Positions 1 to 14,085 are shown, numbered from the stretch's first letter. The stretch: 64,000 bases of DNA from Chrysomallon squamiferum (GCA_012295275.1 CM022670.1:9145006-9209005); one strand, 5' to 3'. Numbers and translations: made by a program. The notes: a model not told the origin generated them from the sequence alone.

Positions 1-499
1 TCGAACAAACCTTGGAATCTGACGTAGTGTGATAAATACAAGCTTCGAGATAAGATATAGATTAAACGGGTTTCCTCAATCTTATCATCTCAAAGACTCT
101 CTATGTCAATTTATACAAAACATTTATCCACAAAAACACATACCCACACACATTCCATTCGTTATTTTCAAATACATTTAAGTTAGTGTCAGGTAGAAAA
201 ATGTGAAACAACAAAAAAAATCGGAGATTGTTCCAGAATTTATAACGATAAAAACAATCAGTGAGTGCCAAGTACTGAAGTGATCTTCACGATCTGTCTG
301 CAAGCCTTTGAAATGAACTAGCAGCGCCAGCAACACAACATCAAGGAGTGAGCCACGTTCAGCATGCGTGTTTGTATACTTATTTTTATATACACACAAG
401 AACCAGTGCTATTTGTACGTATGTATGAATAGGTATATGTATGCAAGCATGTGTATTATATATTTGAATATTCTCTGTCTTAATTACGTATGATTAGAC

Positions 500-642
500 T
501 CTGCACGCAGACAATATTCGGGAACGCACTGGCGCAGGAGGACAAAGTCCAATCACGACCCCACAAACCCGTCAGATGTCGCTGACGAGGCTCGAACGCA
601 TGGCACCCATTCGCCCGACCTCCGAGGGCGGAGAACGTTATG
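500..642 (-). repeat. Candidate tRNA-derived SINE fragment
   Basis: A GC-rich island of about 140 bp stands out from AT-rich surroundings. Read on the minus strand it contains GCGTTCGAGCCTC, which resembles the RNA polymerase III box B consensus (GGTTCGANTCC). Upstream of that is a GGAGGTCGGGCG segment that could be a degenerate box A region. This pattern is typical of tRNA-derived SINE heads. I cannot see target-site duplications and cannot name the family. A structural tRNA is unlikely, because I could not fold a full cloverleaf. Confidence 0.35.
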
Positions 643-686
643 ATAAGCCATCAAGACAAACTTATATATATGTTTGAATGTTTGTA

Positions 687-690
<4 letters not shown>

Positions 691-727
<37 letters not shown>
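691..727. repeat. (TG)n microsatellite
   Basis: An uninterrupted TG dinucleotide run of about 37 bp next to the GC-rich island. Confidence 0.95.
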
Positions 728-729
<2 letters not shown>

Positions 730-1159
730 ATAAGTACAAAACATCTATTGACACGTACGTGTGTATGTATCTATATGCAAAAATGGATCGACAATTTAAC
801 CCAACTACGTTCTAAAATAACTAATTATTTACAATGATATCATAAAGAATTTACCCACGACATTATTAATAACATACAAGTTATCATCACATGATACCAG
901 ACAAGCTTACTGTTGAGAAATATCATTACTGTACATAATCACATGTCCAGTGGGCGTATATATTGCCATCTTATAAAAACAGATATCTGCCCCTAATACT
1001 TTGTCTAAGACAGCCGAAAACACACCGGTCAGTACCTTTAATATAACAAATACTGTATGTGCGTACATTTGTACGTATATATATAGGTATCTTTGTGTAT
1101 GTTGGATTGTGTGTATTTGTATGTGTGTGTATGATGTACGTTTCTATACAACATGTTTC

Positions 1160-1191
<32 letters not shown>

Positions 1192-1378
1192 GTGAGTGTG
1201 TTTGTGTATTTATGTATGTGTGTATGTGTGTATGTGTGTATGTGTATATATATATTAATGTGTGTGTGTATGCGAGTCTGGTGTGTATAGGTGGATGTGG
1301 GCGTTTGTATAGAGTGTATGTGTGTATATTTAATAATACACGTGTTTGTGTATGTGTATGTATGTATGTATGTATGAT

Positions 1379-1516
1379 GTATGATGATGATGATGATGAT
1401 GATGATAAAGTATATAGAAACGGGAGAGTATAGGGATAAATATATGAACATTCAAGAAAAGCGCTCACACACATACACACATATTTTTATTATGATCATT
1501 ATTACTGCTGCTGCTG

Positions 1517-1598
<82 letters not shown>
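1379..1598. repeat. Compound triplet arrays GAT, CTG, CTA, TTA
   Basis: A GAT run at 1379-1407 is followed by a CTG-CTA-TTA run at 1503-1598. The TTA part ends 9 bp before the start codon of the membrane-protein gene, so repeat-length changes could affect its leader. Confidence 0.95.
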
Positions 1599-1606
1599 TT
1601 CCAGTC

Positions 1607-2535
1607 ATGTATGGAAAAATGTCAGGACCGAATTCAACGACGTCGGTAAAACTAAGAAGACTGCGGTTTTGTAGAAATCTTTCACTTCCTGCCATCTTCA
1701 TTCTGCTCATTTTCGGAATCTGTGTTGTGTCCTTAGAGAAATATCTTATCAGACACAGATTCTACTCGTTCTATCGCGGCGATGTCATTGACGTCAGTGA
1801 CGTCGTTGTGGATTTTTCCACTAGGTTATGCGAAGGGTATCAGATGGATCCTTTTTTACCGGCAGACGTCTATCTCCTACCACACAAAGCCAGCATTGAT
1901 CGGGTGAAAAGAAAAGTTTCTACACAACAGTACAGAAACTTGTATTCAAATGTACACTTCAAGTATCAGGCTATGACTTTACTGGAAGGGTCAAAAATTT
2001 CGGCGACTGGGTGCAGAAAGAAAAGCGGTTCTTCCCTTAACGCACGCGCAGCCATGTTTCTTCTCAAGGGAGGCTACTTTTGGCAAGCATGGCGAAATTA
2101 CCAAAAGTGCGAAAAATGCATAACAGAAAAGGTAACTATAGAAGACGACCAGTTTTGCGATCAAGGAAGAAAGCGAACCTGCAGTACTTGGTAACTGACA
2201 AGGGAACTTACTATCTAGCCATCGCACGTGATAACCCAGATGACATTTTTATGACGTCGTATTTCGAAGCTTCCGTCACGCTAAACCGAACTGTTCTAAA
2301 TGTTACCAAGGCAACTGATTCGTGCCTGAAGACAACCAACTGTTCTTTGAAACTGAATTACAATTCTGACCAAGACGTCGTGGTGGACATGTCAGACGAC
2401 GGCATTCTCGACATGGATTTTGTATCACACTGCCAGCCACGAGTGATGTTCTGGGTGGGGGTATTCGCCATTTTCCCAGTGACACTCATACTTCTGCTGG
2501 TAGTGTGCTGTTGCTGCTACTACCATCGCACATGA
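1607..2535 (+). CDS. Two-transmembrane protein resembling DUF4792/DUF4793 (APD-like without RING), frameshifted
   Basis: Two overlapping plus-strand frames together read as one protein. The first frame (1607-2194) starts at ATG 1607 and has an N-terminal hydrophobic segment at about residues 26-45 (LPAIFILLIFGICVVSL). It then has an extracellular-type region with YLLP, a cysteine before RKKSGS, and a segment ending WQAWRNYQKCEKC. The second frame (open 2080-2535) continues with YLVTDKGTYYLAIARD, several N-x-S/T sites and a DSCLKTTNC cysteine pair. A second hydrophobic segment follows, and the protein ends in a run of cysteines and YYHRT. The order TM, YLL, CR, LLKG..W, paired cysteines, beta-rich block, TM resembles the middle domain of animal and plant APD ubiquitin ligases, but no RING is present. 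The family call is from memory and tentative. A one-base deletion at about 2150-2180 would explain the frame change; no plausible intron fits. It is apparently intronless. A poly(A) signal AATAAA lies at 2615-2620. It may be nested in an INF2-A intron. Confidence 0.5.
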
Positions 2536-4645
2536 AGGATGAAGAATTACGAAAGTGACTTCAAGGCATTAATATCTTAGAACGTGTACGTAGTTTCAGA
2601 CAAAAACATAAATTAATAAACAGTCGCACTGTCCCTCTTGATTACAGTGATATATGTGGAAATGTTAAAGTTGTTAAGACATAAGGCTCCAAATTTATTT
2701 TAAAATATATTTTCAGATACTTTCTACAACGTTACAAATTTAGAACTATCGTCATTTTTTTTTTTTTTTTTTTTTGTAATTACACTGATCAGTTTTCCTG
2801 TATCCGAAATGCTAAATTATTTTCAGATATTTTCCACTGCGTAACCAATTTAGAACTGCATTTTCATTTATACCTGAACCGATCAACTATTTGCTTATCC
2901 TAAATGCTTGTGGATAAAGCATCTTCTGTAAGGAAAATATTAAACAGGACATGTATCACGTATACGTTAAGCTAATTATAACTGTAAATTATATCAAATT
3001 AAAGTGAAACTGTTTTATTTTTATTTTTTTTTATTTTTTACTCTTCTTTGAAGTAAAAATATAAATAAACATTTCGGTTGTAATTATAGACAGGTATTTT
3101 GTACACGTGTCAAACTGAAGAACAGTATAGTAATATAAGCCACAAATAATTTATCACCAACAGCGTTATTTATATATTATTTGGAGCATGCCTTTGCATA
3201 CATATATGTATAAATATGAATGTATGTAAAGGCAATGATCCAGATGCAGTCATGCAGGCAGGGTGGGCGGGGAGGGAAACGCAGATAAAAATATAATAAA
3301 ATACAACAGGTTTGCTATTTAACCTAAAATATTAATTAATGACTGATAATTATAAATGTGATGATTATGACGATGACAACAACAACAACAAAAATAACTT
3401 TATATATGTTAGTAAAAAAGTTAAGGAACATTTGCTACACATTCATCAGAGTTTTAACCACATGATTACAATTAAGAAAATAATTATGGCGGTAAAAAAT
3501 GACAGGGAAAGTTACAGTCTATAACTTTTTTTTTCACAGCAAATATCCTGTTAAATGTTTTCTGCAATCCATAGCAAAACATTAAAAATCAGAGCCAGTC
3601 TTTATAATGCTGGCGATTGCCCCAAGCAGTTAAATGTATTTGAGGTTTATTAAATTTAGTTATCGTGTTTCAGAGATCACCAAGAAACTGAATAGTTCTT
3701 CCACACAGTTTTATCTTTTTATTATTTCTAATTGTCTGTAAGATATTTCACGATCATCATAACCGTCGTTGTCGTCGTCATCGTCATCATCATCATCATC
3801 ATCATCATCATCGTCGTCATTATTCTTATCAGTAATAGTAGTAATAATAATGGTAGCTGCAGAAGTTGTAGTTGTTAGTGTAGTTGTAGCTGTTGTTGTA
3901 GAAGTACAAACAATAGTATTTGTTAAATGAACAATATAACGGTGTTAGGTGTTGTATTGTTGTAGCTGTATTAGTGTGTAGTAGTAATCATAGCTGAAGC
4001 AGTCACAATAGTGAATTAGAAGACGAAATATGAATGTAATAGAATTCCTTGTTGTTGTTTTTCTTGTTGTGCTGATGTATTATTGTTAAGATCATTATTT
4101 TCATGTTTATCTGAGAACATTCTTTTTAATTTTAATTTTAATTTTAATACAACAGATTTATGATATCTTTCGTACACACTCAGCTTTAAAAGATACCTAC
4201 AATATATACTTTTTAACATCATCATCATCATTGTTATTTGTAAATTCACGTAAATCGCTGAATTAATTTACATATATATATAATAAGTAAATCGCTGAAT
4301 TTTAATTTACATATATATAAAATAAGGTTAATATGTCTGTTTAAACGAATAAATGAAACATGTACAATAACATAAATAAAACATCCAATATACAGTAACT
4401 GTGCACAATAAGTTTAACACGATATGCAGATCGCCTAAGGCAGAATAAAAACTTTTTAAAAAAACCCACCACACCTATGCCTTCTACGTGTGTAATAAAC
4501 GATCTGATTTATTCAGGATAATATTAAAATTTAAATACAACAGATTTCTGATGTCTTCCGCACACACCCAGCTTTAAATGACACCTACAGTATACACTTT
4601 CTGTCGTCAAGCATTTAATACGCTGACATTAAACACAGTACTTAC
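2536..4645. other. Non-coding, probably intronic to INF2-A
   Basis: I see no coding exon on either strand. AATAAA at 2615-2620 probably ends the transcript of the upstream plus-strand gene. The rest holds poly-T runs, a CAT/CGT triplet run (about 3765-3815), a pair of adjacent 37-bp direct repeats (about 4252-4325) and two diverged 72-bp direct repeats (4141-4214 and 4531-4604). No next INF2-A exon could be found here, so the intron downstream of exon 2 is at least 4.6 kb. Confidence 0.6.
4141..4604. repeat. Diverged 72-bp direct repeat pair
   Basis: The segment at about 4141-4214 recurs at about 4531-4604. By eye they are roughly 84 percent identical, and most differences are transitions. 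Both copies lie just downstream, in INF2-A transcription order, of its second exon. Confidence 0.7.
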
Positions 4646-5114
4646 CTTATACCTCTCTAGTGCATCCAGAGTTAAGTAATAGCCGTCGTGTGAATACACA
4701 CAGAGGGCTGATAGTAACTCGAATATCTGCATCTTGACCATCACGTTGTTAGTTTCCAGAGCTGTAATATAAAAAAATTGAAATAAGTTTTAACAGACTG
4801 TATCAGTGGTATTTTATGTAAGTAAGAAAAGTTTATAAATTAATTTACGATTGCGTTATATCTCGCTCATGTATGGAAAAAAAAAAGAAAAAGTGTATTA
4901 GTAATAAATAAAATAACATAAATAGTGTACTCATTAATTATCAAGTTTGTCTGTTAGAGGTAATCTTATTATCTCTCCCAGTCTTTCTCCCCCGACTCTG
5001 TCTCTGTCTCTGTCTCTGCCTGTCTGTCTCTCTGTCTCTGTCTCTGTCTCTGTCTCTGTCTCTGTCTGTCTGTCTCTCTGTCTCTGTCTCTGTCTCTGTC
5101 TGTCTGTCTCTCTG

Positions 5115-5174
<60 letters not shown>

Positions 5175-8100
5175 CACACTATAGGTGTTTTTTTTTTTTA
5201 ATATTTACACACATATAGGTGGGTTTTTTTTTTTAAATATTTACCTTCATAGTATTATCACAGTTTAAAATAAATTTACATAACAGGAAATAAATTAGTC
5301 TTTTTATTTTTTTTTTTTTTTTTTTTTATATTTTCCATTATGTAAAACATTCTACAAACAAAAATAATAAATTAAAAATTGTATGATCCGTCAAGCGACA
5401 GAATTTTAAGTGTGAATTTATCGCCAACAGAAACGATAAATCATTTAAATACGGTTACTAATATTACTCTCAATGTGTTTTATATTCCTCCGTTTATTTT
5501 TTTTAATTATTATTATTATTTTTTTAAATTTTAATTGTCGAAAAGAAAATTATATATTCGGTCTTAGAACAAAAATCGACATTTCTGTGCCATTAAAACG
5601 CATAACCTATAAAGTTACTATAAATCATTAAAACCTACTTTTTTAATATATTCAATCTATTTAAAGATTACTAATTATTTTCTTTTGGAGAAAAATAATA
5701 ATGAAAAGAAAAAAAAAAAAAACAACAACAACGAAGACTAAGAATAAAATTTAAAAAGAAAATAATCTTCACAGATAATTCCTCAAACTGTCTGAAAAAA
5801 ACAACTCTCAGGAACAATTAAAATCTAATTTTAAACAAACTTCCTGGTCTCTGGTATTTATCTTCAAATAAAAAGTCTTCCTGGTGGAAAACAAACGAGA
5901 TCTGAAACAATTTCTCTCTGCTTTAACGTCTGTGTAATTTGATTTATTTTTTGTCAGCTTTGTCTTGCTCACCAATATAAATTACGATTTGATTAGTTCT
6001 AAAATAATTCTATTATTCTCTGTAAGAAAATATGTTTTCTTCTAATTCAAAGCCAGATTTTTATTTATTTATTTATTTATTTTCTAAATTGAGTATATTC
6101 ATTCCAAATACATTGTTAATCCGATACTGCTGATGGTTGCTAGGCTATATTGATGTAAACAGTCAAGTTTAATTCTGAAAATGGTATAGTTTTACGAACA
6201 GTTAGTTAGCTGTAAACTATTCCAGGATGCCTTGATTGGTTTTCTCAACATCTTTCTTGTCACAAGAAGATACTTGAGTAAAGAGGCACCAATTAATGAA
6301 TATTTGATTAAGACTAAATATTATCAGGTGTCAGGGTTTGTTTAATGATTATAAAATGCAGGAACTCGCTACCGCTTTTCCACGGTGCAGGCTACTCTTA
6401 ACGTTTATCAAAATGATCATTTTAATAAGCGAGTCACGCAGCACTAGTTGGAACGAGAAACAACCCAGTAGATGATCGTATGAACATTATTATCCAGAGA
6501 CAGATATGTAACAATTAACAATTATCAGTGCGATACGTAAACCTTACTAGATAGAACAGAACAAAACAATCTTTCCATTAGATTCATTTTACAATTGTTT
6601 GTTCGTCTTGGTCTTTAGTACGGCAGTTTGCAACCCGACACTAACCAATTACTTCAGGTAATTTGTAGCATGAAGCTCGGTCTGGCGATAACACTGATTG
6701 AATTAATGGCGACACTCGGCTAAGACAGAGACCAGAGGTCAGCTGTAATGTGATGTGTTGGGGCAGGTACAGAACGTGTTCACTTCTGTAATCAAAGATT
6801 CGCGTTTAGCCTTAAAACAGGTGTGAAAATGAAGCTGATCTGCAGATCGTGACCGTGACTCAAACGTCAGACAGAAAGGAGTTAAAAAATAAGATTGTGC
6901 TTATTACTTCCAGATTCCAGTTCCTGGCAGAACGGTGACCATCTTGCACTTGGCATAAAATAGACCGTAGTAATAGAAAAGAAAACAAATGAAGAAGATG
7001 GAGTATGCTGGGGAATGTTTTTGATAGATGACGAGAAAAGGAAAAGCAGTAACAGAAAAGAGAACGAGTTATAAGACGGGAAAGATAGCTGTAGTAGCAT
7101 ATGTTTGTTTTTTTTTTGTTTTTTTTGTTTTGTTTTTTCATAGATAAAAGATAGAACTGTAACGATCAGAATGTGTGTACGAGTGTCTACGCTTCATATA
7201 TTTGTGTGTCAGTATGAGTATGAATGGTCAGATACTGCGTACGACAGTGCATGTGTATGCACATGCATGTAAATAAGGAAATTTGTTTAATAACACCATT
7301 AGAACATTTTAATTAAAGTTTCCATTATCAGCTTTTAAAATCAAACATTTGGAAAGCGTGTCATTTAATCTTCAAAGAAAACATACAGGCTTAGAGATAG
7401 CGGTAAATAAAAAATAAATAAAAATAAAAAAGTAAAAAATAAAAAAAATGCATATGCACTCAAACTCATGCATGTTCAAAATGTTCAGAGACATATATCT
7501 TAAACTTTCAGAGGTACACACACATTACAGACCTATACTAGGTGATAAAAATGAGAAAACTACCACAGATCTGTTTTACTTTTTCTCGTAGATCGTCTTT
7601 CTCGCAAATTATTTATTTAATGACATAAAATTTAACGGCTTGCACTAGAATCTGCTAGACATAAGAAAACACATCACACATTTTCTGTTTCCAAATGTCA
7701 ACAGCTGATGCTAATATTACTTCTGATACATCAGATTTGAAACACCATCTGCCGTGTTACGTTTAATGCATCACAAAATGTCATTGTTTGGATGCAGAGT
7801 GTTTTATTTCACTGCAGTCTGAACAACGCAAATTAATTTTACCAAAACGTCAACTCAACGCCATTGATACCTCGTACTAAAGACGCTTTAACCATTCATC
7901 CTGGGGAATAAAGAGAATAAGAATTAAGTTGCATTTTTCGTTTTGAATCTCTGAAGATTTTATTTAAATGGATTTTAGGTATTGGTTCAGTATAACTTTG
8001 ATTAATAATATAGTTCAAACCAGTGAGTTTGACTATTATCAAAGAATGAATAAAAGTATAAATGATACAAACTATGTGAATGAATGAATGAATGAATGTC

Positions 8101-11100
8101 TAATGACATCACAGCACCAAAAAAAAAAAAAAAAAAAAATAATTAAAAAAAAAAAAAATATATATAGGCTACTGGGTATCAAACAACGGTAAATATAACA
8201 ATGATAAAAAATACCTTGTAAAGAGTTGTTCAAAAAGTATTAGAGTTTATTTAAATTATAATGTATGGTAAAATTCTGTAACTTTCAGAAATTTTAAAAC
8301 AAGTTCTGGATGGAATCGAAATGAATATATTTTATGATGAAGAGTGAGTGAGTGACTGACTGATTGAATGAATGAATGAATGAATGAATAGAATTATTCT
8401 AATGGTCTGAATGAATGAATAATTAATTATAATATATTATGTATCAAACGCATGGTTTTCAAAAACGAAAAAACGAAAAAACCAAAAGGAAAAAGAAAAC
8501 TCCTACTGCCTTATAAACAACATTTGACAATTGAGAGCAGGTGACAGCAGGTGACTTTGTTTTATGTACCTTCCAATATAGACAGGAAGTATATATATAC
8601 CACATCTTTTGATAAATCAGTAGTTGTTTCAACGACCTGTTTAAGGTCAACATGGCCCTCGAATTACAACTATTATGTGATATACGAAATTTAGGATTTT
8701 TATAAATTCATTCCCAGTGTGATATCATTAATATTTTATAATGTTAAGAGAGAACGAATATAAATATACACCTGTTATTTATTTTATGGCTATTCATGAT
8801 TCGGTATAAAAATATATATGCACAGCGAAAAGAATATAGTATTATTTTGTTGTTATATTCATATTTAGGCATTTAACCTCTTGATTTCGTCCATTTTAGG
8901 GCCAACATGAGATCTAGACTGCAGTATTCGTTCTAGAGCTCTAGAACAATCATGCCCAGTGTAATGTAACAGACTCACGCGCGCGCTCGCGCACTCATAT
9001 ACATATACATACAAATGCACATTCATGCATATACACATACACTTGATCACATTTACGTATATACAGGGACACATACATACACATATCCAGGCGCTCGCAC
9101 ATTATTATTATTATTTTTTTTTTTTTTTATAAAATCGCCTAATAAAATAGTTCATTTCATTATATGCATGTAATTTATTTTTCAAAGTAGACTACAATTC
9201 ACGGTACAGTATACCAGTCTGGCTGGAATATACAGTTAATTATTAAACTATGGATGAAGGAAAAAGTACATTTTCATATCGTAGAATAACGTTTTATTTA
9301 TTCTTAGTAAACTTCCTTGTGTGTTGAATACTATAGAAAAACAAATGTTATAAGCACAACTGCTATCAGTTACGAGTCATAAGCTTAAGACATACAACAT
9401 CTGACTGTCAACGTTTGTAAAGGTGTACACTAATGATGTTGACATTAGGCGGCAAGTAAATAGGTGCTTGATATCGATATTAAATTAATTTAACATTTGT
9501 CGGCTAAGAAAAATTCACTACAAACACAGCCAGATCCGTGCTGATGTCGCAGATTTAGTACATAATAGAAACGAACTGTTGGGTTCAAAGTCTTTTACTG
9601 TGGTACGAACAATAGAATACATATACAGAATATTTCATCTTTGAGTTTTTTTCCCTCGATACTAGCAGTGGTTAGTAATAAAGTGTGGTTGTAACATATA
9701 ATTAGTGCACTAGGATGGGCCACGGTCATCATTTCCACCCTTCATGCATTTATTTCCGCGCTCATATGCACAGCAAATAAATAATATATACATATATATA
9801 TATTAAAAAAAAAAAAATAAAAAAAATTAGACAACATGACATACTCAGAGATAAGGCAAGTTCGCCGGACGTAAAAATTCACTAGGATGGATAAATAAAT
9901 AAGCAAAAATGAATAAATCATTAGCAGTGTTGATCTCTCTATCAGAGTATCAGTTTACTGCAAAGCTTCTTAATTAAAAAGAAGAAAAACGCCGGCCTCC
10001 ATATTATACTTTTATTTGATATTACTGAGAACAGCTGATGTCAAGTCAGAAATAAAATCATCACTTGGTTGCACATAAAACACACGCAGGCTGTATATTT
10101 CTCACCTCAGTAGAGACATAATACTAGGAAAAAACAAACCCGTGAACATGCCGGAATAATATCTTTTTCACCGCAGTTTGTAAAGGCTATTATAAACATT
10201 TCATGTCGATTATTTGTAAAATGTTCTCTTGAAGGATAGTTATTAACGAGTTTGGGTAACCAAATATGACTGCAGTGCAAACAATAATATTTGTATCCTA
10301 TTCACAGTAATAAATCCTCCTCGTGTTCGCCAGAGATAACACACTGAATGGTCATTTACTCGCATAAAAGAGATGCTACACGAACCTTCTAGAATCCCAG
10401 CTGGGCAAGGTGAGTGTGCCAGTATTTTTTATTTTTTTTTTTTTTTTTGAAATACGCTTCTGCAGCAAAAATACACGTCATCCTCTGGAATTTGATGATC
10501 TAAACCCATCTTCCGAAAGAATATGATGCAAAGGTTATGTACTTATTACTAAAGCAACAACAAAACAAATCCTTTTTGCTCGATAGCAGCTTCAAACGTT
10601 ACATATGACTATAAACCTCAGTCTATATTCGTCCATACTGTGAAAGTATATTTCTATCACCTAACAACATTCTTGTGTCGCTACTCGTAGACTCATCTTC
10701 CCTGTATTTGGATCTGGGTTTTTTTGTTGTTGTTTTAAGAGATGAATGATACACAAACTCAGAATGTATACATACTCGAAAACAGACTATAGACTGCTCT
10801 CTACATCTTTATATAATCTGATATCAGTCAAAATAAGAAGGTAAATATAAATGCCAACGAGATTCTCAATAGTTGTATGTGTACACATGCACACATAATA
10901 CAATGATACATACTTATATACATACATACAAAAAAACACACGCATGCCCATATTTTCAGTTAAATATAAATTATAACTAGTTAATTAGATGTACATATGT
11001 ATAATTTAGGTGAACTTTTTTTTTTTTTGCAAATGTTGAATAATATTCATTATTAATTTATGTGAAGGCACAGACTAACGCATGTCTAACATCATTACAT

Positions 11101-11829
11101 GTACTGTTTATATCTACTTGCCAATGTTTCACTAAAAATAAACAACCATTTTTAATAGGTATAAACGTATCTGCATAAAAGTTTACTGAAACCAGTAACT
11201 AAGTGGTTAGAAAGCTGTGTGTTGAGTGAACTCGAACGAGTTATTTAAGTAAGGATGATTTATTTATTTACAAGTAAACAGATTAGTTTCCAGCGAGTTT
11301 ATTTACAACGATCAAGAAAGATAACAAACTGGAATTTATTATTCTTTTTCATTCAAGGATGGAAAAGAAAAACGAAAAAAAAACCCACAAAAAAAACGAA
11401 AAAAAAAGAAAAAAGAATCCCCTAAAAAATAACACAACATAGATAATGTAGAATTTAACAAAATTTTATACTCAGATTCGTGACACGCTGAAAGGCAAGT
11501 CCTAAACCATAAAACACATCCCTTGGTTTGGGCTAATGGTAATATTATTGGAATTCATTAAGTAGTTTATGATGATGAAGTTCAGTGGCTAGAGAGAACA
11601 GTTTTAAGTCTGAATAAGTCCTAGTCAGTGAACCCACTGGGCTGTTTCCCATTCTAGCCAGTGTCTCGTGACGATTTTAACAAAGATTATGGTATGTGCG
11701 TCCATGCCTACAGGAAGCAGCATGTAAAAGATATATCGTGTTGATCGACAAGTCAACCCGTGTCTAATGTTAATAGAATTAACACCTATAAATAATATTT
11801 ACACACATGTACACACATACAGGATAATG

Positions 11830-11870
<41 letters not shown>

Positions 11871-13303
11871 CATTAACATAAGTTTTACAAAACATAACAT
11901 CTGTGCCGTTGAGTGGAAAATCTTAATGGGAAATTTATCACAAAAGGTGGTTTTAACAATAACAACAACAATAATAAATAAATAAATAAACATATTACGA
12001 ATCCAAACTTTGGAGAGCATTTTCCAGTTAAATCTATTATTAATTAATGTACTTTCATTTATTAAAAAAAAAAAAAAAAAAAAAAAGATTTTAAATTTTA
12101 GGAAAGGTGAAAAACAAACATACGTACTCAAGTCTTCAGTGTAACACTGTGTTCTTAGTCAAATACAAACCGAATACGACCACAGTGAGTACTGACAGTA
12201 GATTCGTCTAATAAAATTACTACAATAGAATGACGTCAAAACACTGAATTTAAATTGTCTAAATGAGATGTACATCGGGCGCAACTATATATATTTATAT
12301 ATGTATTTATAAGCCGCTAGAAAATGGCGGATATTGAAAACGAATGAAGGAAACGGTCAGATAGAAGTGAGAGGTAACAGAGAATCTTCTGAACGAGGTT
12401 TATCCCTTTTCATTTGCGCCATTTTAATATTATTTTTCTTCTTCTTCTTCGTATCATGCTTGTAATAAATTCTACATCATCTCACTTCATTCGTTCAAAA
12501 CGTGGTCATTAATAGACATTAAACATTTATAAATGTGTTTTATTTATCGAATAATGAAAACAAAGCATACGTAACAGTTAATGCAGTTACAGTCTTTAAA
12601 AAAATGTCATTGTATTAAAAATCAATTAGTTTGATCACTTTAACCCTAGCTGACGTTTCTGCTCATTCATTCATTCATTCATTGGTTTATTTAATTATCA
12701 TTTTGAAAAGGACAGAAAGACAGAAAAAACCTACGTGCTCATTTTAAAATTATTCCAATGTCCGTACCAAAATGACCTCTTACTTGTGAACTAAAAACCC
12801 TCTCACGGAAATCTGAAACTTAGCTACTACTATTTCCGGCAACATTCTATTTCAGCCAAGAATATAAATGACTGAACTAATATTTTTGCCAGTCTAGACA
12901 CACCGTGCACGAATAACACGTGGAATATTTTACATCCACTCTTTAAGAGGCAACCATAAAATTTTGGTCGGGGTCATTTTTCTAGGAGATTCTTACAGCA
13001 AAAACTTTGTATCGATATTCACTGAAACGCCAAAGATAAGATGCACTTTGATAATCTAAACGTCTGGACAAGTTGCCGAGTTTCATAACCTGCCTTTAAT
13101 ATTTTAACCATTAGACTGTGTAATTAATTGCAAGTTGACAGCCAGTATGTGACATATAAAAAGAGACACGCCCACTTGTCAGAGTACTCGCAAGTCAAGG
13201 TGATCCACATCAGGTGTCAAGGGAAGCTGTTACACGTGTGTTTTTTTAAAGTTTTATTGATCTTGAGCTAAAATAATAATAATATTAACAATAATAATAA
13301 TAA

Positions 13304-13334
<31 letters not shown>

Positions 13335-13833
13335 AAGTTGTAATAATATTATACTGAACATTAATTTAAAAATTGTCTCCCAGTTATCTGTACTAGCTAT
13401 CTGTCTTTCTAACTGCGCGCGTACACACAGAAATGCACACACACACACACTCAAGTACGCACACATATATAGATCTATATATAAAGAATCCATAAATTTC
13501 CCTTTGTATACTAGTGTGTATATTTTCATATTAAATATTATTTTTATGTATCATACTTAAAAATTAAACTCATGTTAGGAAATCGATCACAAATAAAAAA
13601 TATATATACAAAGTTCATCTTCTGTTCAGATATAAAGCTCAGTTTGATTTCGTGTTTTAGATCTCGCCACCAAATACGGACAATTTGCCATGAACTGAAT
13701 ACTTGGAATTCTAGTAGGAAAACGTTTTCAAAAAAATTTGTAACACACAAACCAAATGAGAGGCGAATAAACGGCATTATTTTTCTTGTTATAACTGCGT
13801 ATTTTGCATAGTATACTTAGAAAGTGTGTGTGT

Positions 13834-13883
<50 letters not shown>

Positions 13884-14021
13884 TATATACGTATATACAT
13901 AATACATACATACATTATATATATGTATGTGTGTATGTATGTAGTATGTATGTAGGTATGTATATATCTGTATCTATCGATATCTATCTATCAATATCTA
14001 TCAATATCTATATCTAAGTAT

Positions 14022-14085
<64 letters not shown>

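Larger units (their letters stand above)
1..1606. other. Microsatellite-rich non-coding stretch
   Basis: I see no convincing gene here. The stretch holds a TG dinucleotide run (691-727), long TG/TA/GTAT mixtures (about 1050-1380), a GAT triplet run (1379-1407) and a compound CTG-CTA-TTA triplet array (1503-1598) that ends just before the downstream gene. The apparent open frames in it are simple repeats read as poly-Met, poly-Thr, poly-Asn and similar. A GC-rich block at about 500-640 is listed separately as a possible SINE. Confidence 0.7.

Noticed and set aside
971-1480. 169-codon His/Thr/Tyr/Ile-rich minus-strand frame
   Set aside because: It is a translated CA/TA microsatellite with no protein-like composition or splice signals.
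4941-5201. Arg/Glu/Asp dipeptide-rich frames on both strands
   Set aside because: They are products of the TCTG/TC microsatellite.
6860-7141. Overlapping minus-strand Phe/Ser/Leu-rich frames in the INF2-A intron
   Set aside because: The residue composition reflects AT-rich non-coding DNA. No homology or splice context was seen.
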